Shown piece by piece: positions 8,542 to 18,996 of a DNA stretch of 64,000 nt. Position 1 is the stretch's first letter; each line of letters begins with the position of its first letter. This DNA is from Thermodesulfovibrio yellowstonii DSM 11347 (GTDB taxonomy: Bacteria > Nitrospirota > Thermodesulfovibrionia > Thermodesulfovibrionales > Thermodesulfovibrionaceae). A program made the translations under genes and the position numbers. The DNA lies in assembly GCF_000020985.1 (NCBI RefSeq), contig NC_011296.1:62001-126000 (forward strand). Direction: 5' to 3'. The notes beneath the pieces were generated by a model. That model ran no database searches and was not told the origin of the DNA. It worked only from the letters and a program-made list of their open reading frames with translations.

Positions 8542-9480
8542 ATGAAAATCCATTATCAGAAGTATATTTTTTACATAAAAGCCATTGAACCCCTGTATTT
8601 GCCTTACTACAAGGGATCAACTTTTAGAGGAGGTTTTGGTAATGCTTTCAGAAAAGTTGCCTGTCCTCTCAGAGTTATAAATTGTGATAAATGCTTACTA
8701 AAACAAAAATGTATTTATGCCTATGTTTTTGAGACACCACCCCCTGAAGGTTCAACTATACTGAATATGAACAAATATGAAAAAATTCCTCATCCCTTTG
8801 TAATTGAGCCTCCTGAATGGAGACAGCAGTATTTCCCTGAGGGACAAACTCTTTCTTTTAATCTCATTCTTATAGGTTCTGCAATTGATTATATTCCATA
8901 CTTTATATATACTTTTGAACAACTCGGGGGAATTGGCATTGGTAAGGGAAGAGGTAAATATATTCTCAGTGAAGTTAAAATTGACGGGATTACAGTTTAT
9001 AAAAAAGGGATACTAAAAAAGAGTATTTCAAAAATTATGGAAATTCCTTCAAAATTTGAGACTACAGATTCAGTAGAAAATTTGACTTTGAAAATAATCA
9101 CGCCTTTGCGAATAAGGTATCAGAGAAAATTTGTAACAGAGCTTGATTTTCATATTTTAGTAAGGAATTTAATAAGAAGAATTAGTTTGCTTGGATATTT
9201 CCACTGCGGAGAACAGTTGCCTGATTTTACTGTTCAAGAAGTTATAAGACATGCAGAAACAATAAATACTGTCAATTCAAATCTTAGATGGCATGACTGG
9301 GAAAGATACTCATCAAGACAGGAAATAAAAATGAAACTTGGAGGAGTGGTTGGTGAGATAGTATATAGGGGTAATATTGCTCCCTTTATTCCATATTTGA
9401 AAGCAGGAGAAATTTTGCATGTAGGCAAAAACACAAGTTTTGGATTGGGTAAGTATGAAATTATTTTAGATGAAGCTTAA
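8542..9480 (+). CDS. cas6: Cas6, pre-crRNA endoribonuclease
   Basis: A 312-residue Cas6 of the PF10040 type. Seen are the N-terminal FRGGFGNAFRK block, a cysteine cluster (CDKCLLKQKC, residues 50-59) usual for this subgroup and followed by the THP/PHPF region, and the C-terminal glycine-rich loop VGKNTSFGLGKYEI. Cas6 cuts within the repeats to leave the 8-nt 5' handle that Csm4 binds. It ends the cas operon; a weak hairpin (9495-9500 with 9508-9513) follows before comEC. No cas1 or cas2 is encoded nearby. Confidence 0.9.
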   Translation: MKIHYQKYIFYIKAIEPLYLPYYKGSTFRGGFGNAFRKVACPLRVINCDKCLLKQKCIYAYVFETPPPEGSTILNMNKYEKIPHPFVIEPPEWRQQYFPEGQTLSFNLILIGSAIDYIPYFIYTFEQLGGIGIGKGRGKYILSEVKIDGITVYKKGILKKSISKIMEIPSKFETTDSVENLTLKIITPLRIRYQRKFVTELDFHILVRNLIRRISLLGYFHCGEQLPDFTVQEVIRHAETINTVNSNLRWHDWERYSSRQEIKMKLGGVVGEIVYRGNIAPFIPYLKAGEILHVGKNTSFGLGKYEIILDEA

Positions 9481-9532
9481 CAAAAAGTTTAACCACCTTT
9501 ATTGAGTAAAGGTCAGATAAGGATTAATTTTT

Positions 9533-11782
9533 ATGCCATATATACTCTCTTCTGTTTTTGGGATTTTATCTGGAGTGATTTTCATTTATTTCCCTATACT
9601 TTCCATTTTTTTGGCTTCATTACCTATAGCAGTCTGCTTATTAAAGAAAAAATACTCTGTAGCTTTTGTATGCCTTATACTTTCCTTAGTTGGAGTTTTC
9701 TATGGGAATCTAAGGGAGGGGAAAAACTTTGATAACAAAGAGACAACCCTAAGTTTTAAAGGATATGTTGTTTCAACTAAAGATAATACTCATCTTGTTA
9801 AAACCATTGAAGGGAAAAGATTAAGAGTATACTCCAGAGAAAAACTTGAAGAAAATAGGCTTTACACAGTTGAATGTAAAAGTGTAAATGAACATAAAAA
9901 TCCCTATGTTTTTAGCAAACAGGACTTTTGTTATGCCACTAAGCTATTTGATGAAGGAAAGCTAAATCAGGGCATATTTGAAAGAGTCCAAAATAATATT
10001 AATAAGAAACTCAAACAAAAACTTAATGAGCCTGCTGCCTCAGTCATGATTGCTATGACAACAGGGCAAAGGAATGAGATTCCAGAGGAAATAAAGGATG
10101 ACTTCCAAAAAACAGGACTTATTCATCTGTTAAGTATTTCTGGAGCTCATTTTAGTCTGCTTTTTACTGTGTTCTTTATAGTTTTTAGAATTCTTACCCG
10201 ATTTATACCCTATAAATGGCTTGTCCTAATGACTCTTTATATTAAGCCTTCTCAGTTAAGCATCATTCTCTGTTTTCCATTTCTTTTATTTTATTATCTC
10301 TTGATTGAACCAAACTATCCTTCAACAAGAGCATTTATAATGGCATTGTTTTTCATGCTTGGCGTTCTTACAGAGAGAAAATCTATATGGATAATCACAG
10401 TATCACTTGCCTGTCTTTTTATTCTTGTAATAGACCCTTCTTCAACAAAAGACCTTTCCTTTCAGCTGAGTTTTCTTGCAACTGTAGCCATAGGCTTTGC
10501 AACAGATATTTATAAAAACTTTAAAAACAAAATTCAAAACAAAGTTTTATCTTACTTATTGCTTAGTTTGCTTATCAGTTTCTCAGCCTCTTTAATTACC
10601 GCGCCTATTGTAATTTATAAGTTTCATTATTTGTCTCTAATCAGTCCTGTTGCTAACCTAACAGCAGGATTTGTTATTGGGATGTTTCTTTTTCCATTAA
10701 ATGTAATATTTGTTTTTATCTATCTTATTACAGGAATTTATCCTCTGCCAGAGATTGTCAATACAATTGCTAATTTTTCCTTTAAATTGATGCATTTACT
10801 TGCTTCCTTTAGCTTCTCTTCTTTATCAATTCCACCTATTCCTTTAGGCTCTGTTATACTCTTTTATTTTGGGATTTTTTTATCAATTTTTGCTTGCTAT
10901 GGGTTAAAGGGATGGTTTAAAAAATTATCTTTTATGGTCTCTTGTTTATTGATTTTTAGTTCAGTTTTAACCAGTTTGGTTTTAGATAATTTACAGAGAA
11001 ACTTTATAAAAATAACCTTTCTTGATGTTGGACAGGCAGAATCTGCTGTTGTTGAAACACCAGAGGCTGTTTTCCTTGTTGATACAGGTAAAACAGGATT
11101 TGAAGCAGTGCAGTATCTTAAAGCTAAAGGATACAGACAGTTGCAGGCTCTTATTATTACTCATGAACAGAAAGACCATGCAGGAGGGTTTTTAAACATC
11201 ATAGAAAAATTTAATGTAAAAGAGATATGGGATAATGGATATATAAAATACAAAATTCCAATGAATGTGAAACATCTTGAAAGAGGCGATATTCTTAAAG
11301 CTGGAAATTGCATTTTTACATTATTACATCCTTACAAGGGATTTTATACTTCTTCCCTTTCAAATGACAGTAATGAGTTAAGCCTTGTTTTTAGTTTAAA
11401 ATGTAAAACTAAAACTTTTTTATTTACCTCTGATACAGGCATAGAAGTATTAAAAAGTATTCCTGCTACGTATCTCAAAGCAGATATATTAAAAATACCC
11501 CATCATGGTAGTAAACGCTCTTTTTATAAAGAATTTTATGAAACAGTTTTACCTCAAATTTGTATAATTTCTGTTGGTAAAAATAATACTTACGGACATC
11601 CACATACAGAGGTCTTGGAATACCTTAAGGATAAATGTAAAATTTACAGAACAGACATTCATGGAGCTATTCAAATAAGAGAAAAAGCCAACGGTGAAAT
11701 TGAAGTAAAAACTTTTGAAGAGACAAAGTTTAAGCCTTACAGGGAATTGGAAAATTTAAAAAAACTCTTTATTTTATGGTAG
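9533..11782 (+). CDS. comEC: ComEC/Rec2 DNA uptake channel with metallo-beta-lactamase domain
   Basis: A 749-residue inner-membrane protein for uptake of single-stranded DNA. It has N-terminal membrane helices and a soluble OB-like segment. The competence domain follows, with LLSISGAHFSLLF (about residue 200) and PSTRAFIMALFF. Many helices lead to a C-terminal metallo-beta-lactamase domain starting FLDVGQAES near residue 497. Metal-binding blocks VDTGK, THEQKDH, SDTG and PHHGS are seen. The usual H-x-D-x-D-H reads H-E-Q-K-D-H, so one Asp ligand is Gln. AAGGAT upstream supports this start. It follows cas6 by 52 bp on the same strand. Confidence 0.92.
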   Translation: MPYILSSVFGILSGVIFIYFPILSIFLASLPIAVCLLKKKYSVAFVCLILSLVGVFYGNLREGKNFDNKETTLSFKGYVVSTKDNTHLVKTIEGKRLRVYSREKLEENRLYTVECKSVNEHKNPYVFSKQDFCYATKLFDEGKLNQGIFERVQNNINKKLKQKLNEPAASVMIAMTTGQRNEIPEEIKDDFQKTGLIHLLSISGAHFSLLFTVFFIVFRILTRFIPYKWLVLMTLYIKPSQLSIILCFPFLLFYYLLIEPNYPSTRAFIMALFFMLGVLTERKSIWIITVSLACLFILVIDPSSTKDLSFQLSFLATVAIGFATDIYKNFKNKIQNKVLSYLLLSLLISFSASLITAPIVIYKFHYLSLISPVANLTAGFVIGMFLFPLNVIFVFIYLITGIYPLPEIVNTIANFSFKLMHLLASFSFSSLSIPPIPLGSVILFYFGIFLSIFACYGLKGWFKKLSFMVSCLLIFSSVLTSLVLDNLQRNFIKITFLDVGQAESAVVETPEAVFLVDTGKTGFEAVQYLKAKGYRQLQALIITHEQKDHAGGFLNIIEKFNVKEIWDNGYIKYKIPMNVKHLERGDILKAGNCIFTLLHPYKGFYTSSLSNDSNELSLVFSLKCKTKTFLFTSDTGIEVLKSIPATYLKADILKIPHHGSKRSFYKEFYETVLPQICIISVGKNNTYGHPHTEVLEYLKDKCKIYRTDIHGAIQIREKANGEIEVKTFEETKFKPYRELENLKKLFILW

Positions 11783-11791
11783 AATTAACCC

Positions 11792-12403
11792 ATGATTGCA
11801 CTTGTTGATTATGGAATGGGAAACATACGCAGTGTTTCAAAGGCAATTGAAGCAGTAGGTGGTGAGGTTTCTATTACTCAAAGCCCTGAAGAAATAAGAA
11901 AGGCAAAGGCTATTGTTTTACCAGGTGTTGGTGCTTTTCGTGACTGTATGAGCAATCTCACAGAACTTGGACTTCTTGAGGCTGTTAGAGAAGAAATTCT
12001 TAAAGGAAAGCCATATCTTGGAATCTGTCTTGGTATGCAAATTTTATTTACAGAGTCTGAGGAATTTGGAATGTGCAAAGGTCTTGATCTAATTAAAGGA
12101 AAAGTGACACGATTCAAACTACCACAGGATTACAAAATTCCTCACATGGGTTGGAATACGGTAATTTTTAAGAAAAAAAGTAAACTTTTGTCAGAGATTT
12201 CTGATAATTCCTATTTCTATTTTGTCCATTCTTACTATGTAGTGCCTGAGGAAAGTAATTTTGTTGGTGGAGTTACAGAATATGGGATAGAATTTACTTC
12301 AATGATTATTTATGAAAATATTTTCGCAACTCAGTTTCATCCTGAAAAATCTCAAAAAATGGGGTTAAAACTTCTCAGTAATTTTATTCAGTTTATCCAA
12401 TGA
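11792..12403 (+). CDS. hisH: HisH, glutaminase subunit of imidazole glycerol phosphate synthase
   Basis: A class I glutamine amidotransferase of 203 residues that feeds ammonia to HisF in histidine synthesis. The nucleophile elbow GICLGMQ has Cys79; the His-Glu pair is in FHPEKS near the C-terminus. The N-terminus [10 protein letters not shown] is typical for HisH. No other his gene is close by. It overlaps selB by 4 bp (ATGA). Confidence 0.95.
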   Translation: MIALVDYGMGNIRSVSKAIEAVGGEVSITQSPEEIRKAKAIVLPGVGAFRDCMSNLTELGLLEAVREEILKGKPYLGICLGMQILFTESEEFGMCKGLDLIKGKVTRFKLPQDYKIPHMGWNTVIFKKKSKLLSEISDNSYFYFVHSYYVVPEESNFVGGVTEYGIEFTSMIIYENIFATQFHPEKSQKMGLKLLSNFIQFIQ

Positions 12404-14271
12404 AAAAGGTAATATTGGGAACAGCAGGACATATTGACCATGGGAAAAGTTCTGTGGTAAAGGCACTTACTGGTATAGACCCTGACAGATTAAAGGAGGA
12501 AAAAGAAAGAGGCATAACAATAGACCTTGGTTTTGCTAATATTGTTTATCCTGATGTAGTTGTTGGTATTGTTGATGTTCCAGGACATGAGAGATTGATA
12601 AAAAACATGCTTGCCGGTGTAGGCGGAATGGACATGGTAATGCTTGTTGTTGCTGCTGATGAAGGTGTCATGCCTCAGACAAAGGAGCATCTTGCCATAT
12701 GTAACCTTTTAAAAATAAAGTCTGGTATAATAGCTCTTAATAAAGCTGACCTTGTTGATGAAGAAACATTGGAACTTGCTAAGGAAGATGTGAAAGAAGC
12801 TGTAAAAGGAACTTTCCTTGAAAATGCTGAGATTGTTGCTGTGTCTGCAAAAACAGGCTTGAATATTGAGGTATTAAAGGGAAAAATTAGAGAACTTGCT
12901 CTAAAGGTCAGTGAAAAATCAACTGGTGGAATATTTAGAATGCCTATTGATAGAGTTTTTACTCTTAAGGGTTTTGGAACAGTTGTAACAGGAACAGTCC
13001 TTAGCGGTGCAATAACCATTGACTCTCCTGTTGAAATTCTTCCCGCAGGAATTACTTCAAAAGTGAGAGGACTTCAGAGTCATGGCCAGGCTTTAAAAGA
13101 GGTCTATGCAGGACAGAGAGTAGGAATAAATCTTCAGGGAGTATCAAAAGAAGACATTAAAAGAGGAGATATTGTTACGGTCCCTGGAAAACTGAAACCT
13201 TCTTCTTTTATTGAAGTAAAACTGGAACTTTTAAAAGATGTAAAACCTTTAAAACACGGAATACCTGTTCATTTTTACCTTACAACATCTGAAACAGTAG
13301 GTAAACTAAAACTTTTTAACAAAACTGAAGTTTTACCTGATGAAGAAGCATATGCTCATATAAAGTTGCAGGACCCTATAGTTGCAATGGCTGGAGATAG
13401 ATTTATTCTGAGAAGATTTTCTCCCCTTGAAACTCTTGGAGGAGGGATTGTTATTGACCCTGAACCACCAAGAAAAAAGAAGGATATAACACCTGAGCAT
13501 CTTGAAATTCTTTTTAGTGGAGCATTGTATGAGAAATTAGAGGTTAAAATTAAAAGAAGAGCATTTAACGGTATTTCTATTTCTGAACTTGAAGGATGGA
13601 TAAATAGTGATATAATTCAAATTAAAACAGCTGTAGATGAGCTCATAAAAAAAAGAAGAATTATAAATGCGGAAAATCATCTTTTTCATATAGATATTTT
13701 CAACGAGTTTAAATCTTCTCTTTTAAATTTACTTAAAGAATTTCATGCGACCAATCCGTTTAAGGAAGGATTGCCAAAAGAAGAACTAAAGGTAAAACTT
13801 TCTCTTGACAGATTTCCAAAAGTTTTAATGTTATTGCCCTATATTGAAGATGTTTCAATACAAGGTAATACAGTAAAGTTAAAATCAGTAAGTAAAGAAA
13901 AAATTGATCCGCTATTGGAAGAAAAAATAATAAAAGAGCTTCAAAAAGAATTCCAGCCACCTTTTAAAGATGAACTTGCTCAAACTCTTTCAATTTCTGA
14001 GTCAAAATTAACTGACATTTTAAAAATAATTGCTAAACAGGGGAAGATAGTCAGAATCAATGATTCCTTATATCTTACGATTGAGAATTATAACAAAATG
14101 ATTAATTTGCTTAAAGATTTCTTTTCAAAAAAGAATGAAATGACAGTTTCTGAATTCAGAACACTTCTTAATACAACAAGAAAATATGCTATAGCATATC
14201 TTGAGCATCTTGATTCCCAGAAAATAACTCTTCGTGTAGGAGAAATTAGAAAAATGGTCAAACGAGGATAA
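12400..14271 (+). CDS. selB: SelB, selenocysteine-specific elongation factor
   Basis: A translational GTPase of 623 residues that brings Sec-tRNA to UGA codons marked by a SECIS hairpin. The G1 motif GHIDHGKSS is at residues 10-18, with EKERGITID (switch), [13 protein letters not shown] (G3) and NKADLVD (G4). EF-Tu-like domains 2 and 3 follow, then a C-terminal half with winged-helix repeats as in SelB. The cell therefore should make selenoproteins, but selA, selD and tRNA-Sec are not in this window. Confidence 0.95.
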   Translation: MKKVILGTAGHIDHGKSSVVKALTGIDPDRLKEEKERGITIDLGFANIVYPDVVVGIVDVPGHERLIKNMLAGVGGMDMVMLVVAADEGVMPQTKEHLAICNLLKIKSGIIALNKADLVDEETLELAKEDVKEAVKGTFLENAEIVAVSAKTGLNIEVLKGKIRELALKVSEKSTGGIFRMPIDRVFTLKGFGTVVTGTVLSGAITIDSPVEILPAGITSKVRGLQSHGQALKEVYAGQRVGINLQGVSKEDIKRGDIVTVPGKLKPSSFIEVKLELLKDVKPLKHGIPVHFYLTTSETVGKLKLFNKTEVLPDEEAYAHIKLQDPIVAMAGDRFILRRFSPLETLGGGIVIDPEPPRKKKDITPEHLEILFSGALYEKLEVKIKRRAFNGISISELEGWINSDIIQIKTAVDELIKKRRIINAENHLFHIDIFNEFKSSLLNLLKEFHATNPFKEGLPKEELKVKLSLDRFPKVLMLLPYIEDVSIQGNTVKLKSVSKEKIDPLLEEKIIKELQKEFQPPFKDELAQTLSISESKLTDILKIIAKQGKIVRINDSLYLTIENYNKMINLLKDFFSKKNEMTVSEFRTLLNTTRKYAIAYLEHLDSQKITLRVGEIRKMVKRG

Positions 14272-14272
14272 A

Positions 14273-15703
14273 ATGAATAGGAAAAAACTCAGTTTAATTA
14301 TTTTAATTTTTGCTATTGGATGTCTAACAGGAGCAATAATCTTTTATTTGATAACTGCACCAAGACAGTCTATTCCTATTTATAGAGATATTACAGAACC
14401 TGTCAAAAGCTTTGCTGAAATTGTAAAAGCGGTTTCTCCTTCAGTTGTAAATATCTCCACAACCAGAACTGTACAGACTCCTCCGACACTTGAAGATCTT
14501 TTTGAGTTTCTACCACCTTTTGGTAATTCTCATAGCAAGAAATGGAAAGAAATGAGCATGGGTTCTGGAGTGATTGTTTCAAATGATGGATACCTGCTAA
14601 CTAACTATCATGTTGTTGAGCAAGCAGAAGACATAAAAGTAACTCTTTATGATAGAAGAACATTTAAGGCTACAATAATAGGTGCTGATCCCAAAACAGA
14701 TTTAGCTGTAATTAAAATAAATGCAAAAGATTTACCTGTTGCACCATGGGGCGATTCTGATAAGCTTCAAGTTGGAGACTTTGTTCTTGCTATAGGTAAT
14801 CCTTATGGATTAACTCATACTGTAACAATGGGGATAATAAGTGCAACTGGTAGAGCTGATGTGGGAATTGCTGACTATGAGGATTTTATTCAGACAGATG
14901 CAGCAATTAATCCAGGAAACTCAGGTGGACCTCTGGTAAACATAAAGGGAGAAATCATAGGAATAAATACAGCAATATTTTCAAGAACAGGAGGATATCA
15001 GGGAATTGGCTTTGCTGTTCCAAGCAACATGGCACGAGTTATAAAGGATAGTTTAATAAAGGAAGGGAAGGTTATAAGAGGATGGATAGGAATAATGGTT
15101 CAGGATTTAACAGCTGAACTGGCTGAAAAATTTGGACTAAAAGAACCTTACGGAGTTATTGTTACAGATGTGACCAAACAATCACCAGCTTACAGAGCTG
15201 GACTTCGTAGGGGTGATATTATTATTGAATATGATGGGAAACAGATAACAGAAAGTGCTATTTTAAAAAATCTTGTAGCTCAAAGTAAGGTCGGTTCAAT
15301 TGTAAATTTGAAAATTTTCAGAGAAGGACAAAATTATACAACTTCAGTTACAATTGCTCAACTTCCTTCTGAACAGTTTCAAGAAACTAAAATTTTCAAA
15401 AAAACAACAGGAAAATTTGAAAATCCATTCAAAGGAATTTCAGTAATTGACCTTGAATCATCAATGGCAAAACAGATTGGAGCAGACCCTGAAGACAGAG
15501 GAGTGGTTGTTTATAAGATTGAACCAGGTTCACCTGCGGAGACAGCAGGACTTAGGAAAGGAGACCTGATAATGGAAATTGAAAGGCAAAAAATACTATC
15601 CGCTTCTGATTTTCAAAGAGCTATACAGAAAATTTCAAAGCCTGATGTTCTGGTTTTGATAAACAGAGGCGGTAAAAAATTTTATATGATTTTAGGCTCA
15701 TGA
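14273..15703 (+). CDS. DegP/HtrA-family periplasmic serine protease
   Basis: A 476-residue protein with an N-terminal membrane anchor or uncleaved signal (about residues 6-28), a trypsin-like domain and two PDZ domains. The catalytic triad is visible: His in LLTNYHVV, Asp in KTDLAVI and Ser in NPGNSGGPLV. It should degrade or refold misfolded envelope proteins. It starts one base after the selB stop and overlaps the next gene by 4 bp. DegP, DegQ or DegS naming is not possible from sequence alone. Confidence 0.92.
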   Translation: MNRKKLSLIILIFAIGCLTGAIIFYLITAPRQSIPIYRDITEPVKSFAEIVKAVSPSVVNISTTRTVQTPPTLEDLFEFLPPFGNSHSKKWKEMSMGSGVIVSNDGYLLTNYHVVEQAEDIKVTLYDRRTFKATIIGADPKTDLAVIKINAKDLPVAPWGDSDKLQVGDFVLAIGNPYGLTHTVTMGIISATGRADVGIADYEDFIQTDAAINPGNSGGPLVNIKGEIIGINTAIFSRTGGYQGIGFAVPSNMARVIKDSLIKEGKVIRGWIGIMVQDLTAELAEKFGLKEPYGVIVTDVTKQSPAYRAGLRRGDIIIEYDGKQITESAILKNLVAQSKVGSIVNLKIFREGQNYTTSVTIAQLPSEQFQETKIFKKTTGKFENPFKGISVIDLESSMAKQIGADPEDRGVVVYKIEPGSPAETAGLRKGDLIMEIERQKILSASDFQRAIQKISKPDVLVLINRGGKKFYMILGS

Positions 15704-16704
15704 GTTTTTTAATTTTTCTTTTTGCTATAACTCTGTTTGCTATTGTTTCGGTTAATTTACAGGCTCAAGGGTTTATCCTGCATCCCTTCGTGACAGGTTT
15801 AATTATTTTAGCAGGTAGTATTTTTTTAACTATTTTTATCTACTTAAAACTGAAAAAAATGACTAGTTCACAAATTTTATTTTGCTTTTTAGGACTTTTT
15901 TTAGGAATTTTCACAGGGATTCTTCTAAGTTTGCCTTTATTAATCTTATCCTCAAACCTTAATTCTGTCGCTTTCAGTTTTATAACAGCTTTTGGATATG
16001 CTGGTGCGATTTTTGGTTTTAAAAAGGCTGAAACAATCAAACTTGCTGATATTTTATGGATAATTAAAAAAGAAGCTATATGGGAAGAACCAAAAATTCT
16101 TGATACCAATGTTCTTATAGATGGTAGAATTGCAGACCTTATAGAACTCGGCTTTGTAAAGGGGACAATATTAATTCCAAGATTTGTTTTAAGAGAAATT
16201 CAATATATTGCAGATTCTCCAGACCCCCTAAGAAGAGCAAAAGGCAGAAGAGCTCTGGATATTCTACAGAGGATTAAAAGAGCAGAAAAAATAAGATTTG
16301 AGATTGTTGAAAAAGATATTCCAGAAATAAAAGAAGTTGATACAAAACTTATTGAACTTTCAAGAATTTTGAAAGGAACACTAATTACAAATGACCAGAA
16401 TCTTATAAAAATTGCTCAATTAAGGGGAGTGCCTGTTTTAAATCTAAATGAGCTTGCTCAGGCAATGAGACCTCCTGTGCTTCCAGGTGAAGTTTTAAGG
16501 CTTTTCATAGTTAAAGAAGGCAAAGAACCTGATCAAGGAGTTGCTTACTTGGATGATGGAACAATGGTAGTTGTTGAAGAAGGAAGGTCAAGCATTGGTA
16601 GAACCATTGATGTTGTAATTCACAGTGTTTTACAGACAGGGACAGGAAGAATGATATTTGGAAAGCCGAAAACTGACGATCCTTTTGGTGAAAAAGAACA
16701 ATAG
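15700..16704 (+). CDS. Membrane PIN-TRAM domain protein (YacL-like)
   Basis: A 334-residue protein with about four N-terminal membrane helices (to residue ~115). A PIN nuclease-like domain begins [11 protein letters not shown] near residue 129; later acidic residues include NDQNLIK. A C-terminal TRAM RNA-binding domain follows ([13 protein letters not shown] and [15 protein letters not shown]). The layout matches the YacL family, whose substrate is not well defined. It overlaps the protease gene by 4 bp and is followed by ispDF after one base. Confidence 0.88.
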   Translation: MSFLIFLFAITLFAIVSVNLQAQGFILHPFVTGLIILAGSIFLTIFIYLKLKKMTSSQILFCFLGLFLGIFTGILLSLPLLILSSNLNSVAFSFITAFGYAGAIFGFKKAETIKLADILWIIKKEAIWEEPKILDTNVLIDGRIADLIELGFVKGTILIPRFVLREIQYIADSPDPLRRAKGRRALDILQRIKRAEKIRFEIVEKDIPEIKEVDTKLIELSRILKGTLITNDQNLIKIAQLRGVPVLNLNELAQAMRPPVLPGEVLRLFIVKEGKEPDQGVAYLDDGTMVVVEEGRSSIGRTIDVVIHSVLQTGTGRMIFGKPKTDDPFGEKEQ

Positions 16705-16705
16705 A

Positions 16706-17869
16706 ATGAAACGCAGTGTTATAGTAGTTGCAGCTGGTGCAGGAAAAAGGTTCGGTTCTCCAGATAAAGTACTTGTTGAAATCAATAATAAACCTCTTTT
16801 TATGTTCCCTCTTCAAACCTTTGAAAATACGCAATTTATTGATGATATATGGATTGTAACACGAAAAGAAGCGATTGAAAGAATAAAAGAAATCATTCAG
16901 AGCTTTAAAATTCAAAAGGTAAAAGGAATTATAGAAGGAGGAACTGAGAGACAGGATTCTGTTTATAATGCTTTAAAAGTATTACATAAAGATACTGATG
17001 TTGTATTGATTCATGATGCGGCAAGACCTTTAATTAGCAAAGAACTAATAGAAAGAATTATTGACGCTATGAATCCTGAGATTGATGGTGTAATCCCTGT
17101 AGTTGAATTAACTGATACGATTAAATGGATTAAACAGAAAAATATTATTGGTGGTACTCTTAATAGAAACATTTTGAGAGCAGTTCAAACACCTCAGGCA
17201 TTCTGGTTTAAGAGACTTTTTCAAGCATATGAAAAGGCATATGAAGAAGGAATTTATGGAACAGATGATGCTTTTTTAGTAGAAAGATATGGTGGTAAAG
17301 TGATTGCTGTAAAAGGTGATGAAAAAAATATTAAAATAACAATAAAACAAGATTTAGAAAAAATGAAGTCATTTTTACAATATGATGAAATGAGTTCCTT
17401 AAGGATAGGGATAGGATATGATAGCCACAGACTTGTTTTTGGCAAGAAACTTATCATTGGTGGAGTTGAAATTCCTTATGAAAAAGGACTTGAAGGATAT
17501 TCTGATGCAGATGTTCTTATACATGCAATAATTGACGCTATATTAGGTTCTGCAGGACTTGATGATATAGGTAGGCATTTCCCTGATACAGATTCTCAAT
17601 ATAAAGATATTTCAAGCTTTATTTTACTTAAAAGAACCCTTGAACTTGTAAAAAAGCAAAAAATTAAACCTGTATGGGTTGACTGCACGATTTTTGCTGA
17701 AAAGCCTAAGCTGTCTCCTTATATTTCAGCTATGAAAGAAAATTTGCACAAAATTGGGCTAAATGTAAATATTAAAGCAAAAACTAATGAAGGAATGGGT
17801 TTTATTGGAAGAGGTGAGGGGATTGCTGCTCAAGCAATATGCCTGAGCAGCATTACATTAGACCCTTAA
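16706..17869 (+). CDS. ispDF: IspD-IspF bifunctional enzyme of the MEP isoprenoid pathway
   Basis: A 387-residue fusion. Residues 1 to about 225 are IspD (cytidylyltransferase: [29 protein letters not shown]). Residues from about 232 are IspF (cyclodiphosphate synthase: [29 protein letters not shown]). The two activities are the third and fifth steps of the MEP route; the intervening kinase IspE is not here. I start at ATG 16706, just after the previous stop, because 16 residues further upstream would overlap that gene and add nothing IspD-like. The 3' end overlaps the convergent FMN enzyme by 12 bp. Confidence 0.94.
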   Translation: MKRSVIVVAAGAGKRFGSPDKVLVEINNKPLFMFPLQTFENTQFIDDIWIVTRKEAIERIKEIIQSFKIQKVKGIIEGGTERQDSVYNALKVLHKDTDVVLIHDAARPLISKELIERIIDAMNPEIDGVIPVVELTDTIKWIKQKNIIGGTLNRNILRAVQTPQAFWFKRLFQAYEKAYEEGIYGTDDAFLVERYGGKVIAVKGDEKNIKITIKQDLEKMKSFLQYDEMSSLRIGIGYDSHRLVFGKKLIIGGVEIPYEKGLEGYSDADVLIHAIIDAILGSAGLDDIGRHFPDTDSQYKDISSFILLKRTLELVKKQKIKPVWVDCTIFAEKPKLSPYISAMKENLHKIGLNVNIKAKTNEGMGFIGRGEGIAAQAICLSSITLDP

Positions 17870-18874
17870 GATATTTTGAGGTACATTTTTTACAGATGCA
17901 ACTCCTGTAAGAAGCATTGCCTGTTTTAGTTCATTTTTTATATTTTCAAAATAAAGTTTAAGTCCTTCTTTCCCTCCACCAAAAACAGCGACCACAACAG
18001 GTCTTCCTATAAGCACAGCATCTGCCCCAAGTGCCAAAAGTTTGAGCACATCAACTCCTGAGCGGACTCCGCCATCTGCAATGATTGTTATTTTGCCTTT
18101 AAGTTTTTCTGTAATTTCAGGCAAAACTTCTGCAACCCCTGGTGTATGGTCAAGAATTCTTCCACCATGATTTGAGACAACAATGGCTGCTACTCCCATA
18201 TTGTATGCTATTTCTGCTTCTCTTAGTGTCATTATTCCCTTTAAAATAAAAGGAAGTTTTGTTGCTTTAACAAGCTCTTCAATCTCTTTCGGAGATTTCG
18301 GACTTACTGGTTGTCCCTTAAGTGCCATTGTAATAAGTCCAGCTCCATCAATATCAACTCCCACGGCAATAGCTCCTGCCTCTTCAGCAATACGAATTCT
18401 TTTAATTATTTCGTCCTGAGTTCTTGGTTTAATTATCGGAATTCCTTTTCCATTATTTTGTTTGATTGCATTAATTCCACTTCCATACATTAATGGGTCT
18501 GCTCCGTCACCTATCCATCCAAGAGTGCCTGCCATAAGAGAGCCTGCAATTACTTCCTGTGTATAAACATCCTCAGTAACAGCTCCTCCCATGTTATATG
18601 TTGTACCAGTTATTGGTGCTGCCATAACAGGAAGGGAAAGCATTTGCCCGAAGATTTCAACTGATGTATTAGGTTCTTTTACATCATGAATAGTGGAAAG
18701 GTTGAGTTTAATCTTATTTAAAGCCTCAATATTAGCCTTAAAAGAAGAGCCTGTGCCAACACCTCCCATTCCTGGAACTTCTCCTGCACAGACAATCCCA
18801 TTACATACAGGGCATACACGACAATATGGTTTAAGCTTTTCTTTAGCTGCTTTCTTTACTTCTTGCCAGTTCAT
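17858..18874 (-). CDS. FMN-dependent alpha-hydroxy-acid dehydrogenase family protein
   Basis: A 338-residue TIM-barrel flavoenzyme related to lactate and glycolate oxidases. Conserved blocks include PVMAAPITG, the catalytic SNHGGRILD with its His, [10 protein letters not shown] and [10 protein letters not shown]. Unusually, the N-terminus has a cysteine cluster [15 protein letters not shown] (residues 18-32), which could bind a metal or Fe-S centre. The substrate cannot be told from sequence. TTAGGAGGGAAG precedes the start. Confidence 0.8.
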   Translation of the reverse strand: MNWQEVKKAAKEKLKPYCRVCPVCNGIVCAGEVPGMGGVGTGSSFKANIEALNKIKLNLSTIHDVKEPNTSVEIFGQMLSLPVMAAPITGTTYNMGGAVTEDVYTQEVIAGSLMAGTLGWIGDGADPLMYGSGINAIKQNNGKGIPIIKPRTQDEIIKRIRIAEEAGAIAVGVDIDGAGLITMALKGQPVSPKSPKEIEELVKATKLPFILKGIMTLREAEIAYNMGVAAIVVSNHGGRILDHTPGVAEVLPEITEKLKGKITIIADGGVRSGVDVLKLLALGADAVLIGRPVVVAVFGGGKEGLKLYFENIKNELKQAMLLTGVASVKNVPQNILRV

Positions 18875-18923
18875 CTTCCCTCCTAATAAAATTTTTATTT
18901 AATATGATATTATAAAACATAAA

Positions 18924-18996
18924 GGGCGGTTAGCTCAGCTGGGAGAGCGCCAGAATCGCACTCTGGAGGCCAGGGGTTCAAATCCCCTACCGTCCA
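18924..18996 (+). tRNA. tRNA-Ala (anticodon CGC)
   Basis: A complete 73-nt cloverleaf. The acceptor stem GGGCGGT pairs with ACCGTCC and contains the G3:U70 pair that marks alanine tRNAs. The anticodon loop ATCGCAC gives CGC, reading GCG. The T arm is GGGG-TTCAAAT-CCCC. CCA is not encoded. Confidence 0.95.

Noticed and set aside
9502-9732. A 76-codon frame overlapping the start of comEC
   Set aside because: It is another frame of the hydrophobic comEC N-terminus, without homology or a ribosome site.
12400-14271. Selenoprotein genes or SECIS elements near selB
   Set aside because: None of the genes seen has an in-frame TGA interrupting a conserved domain.
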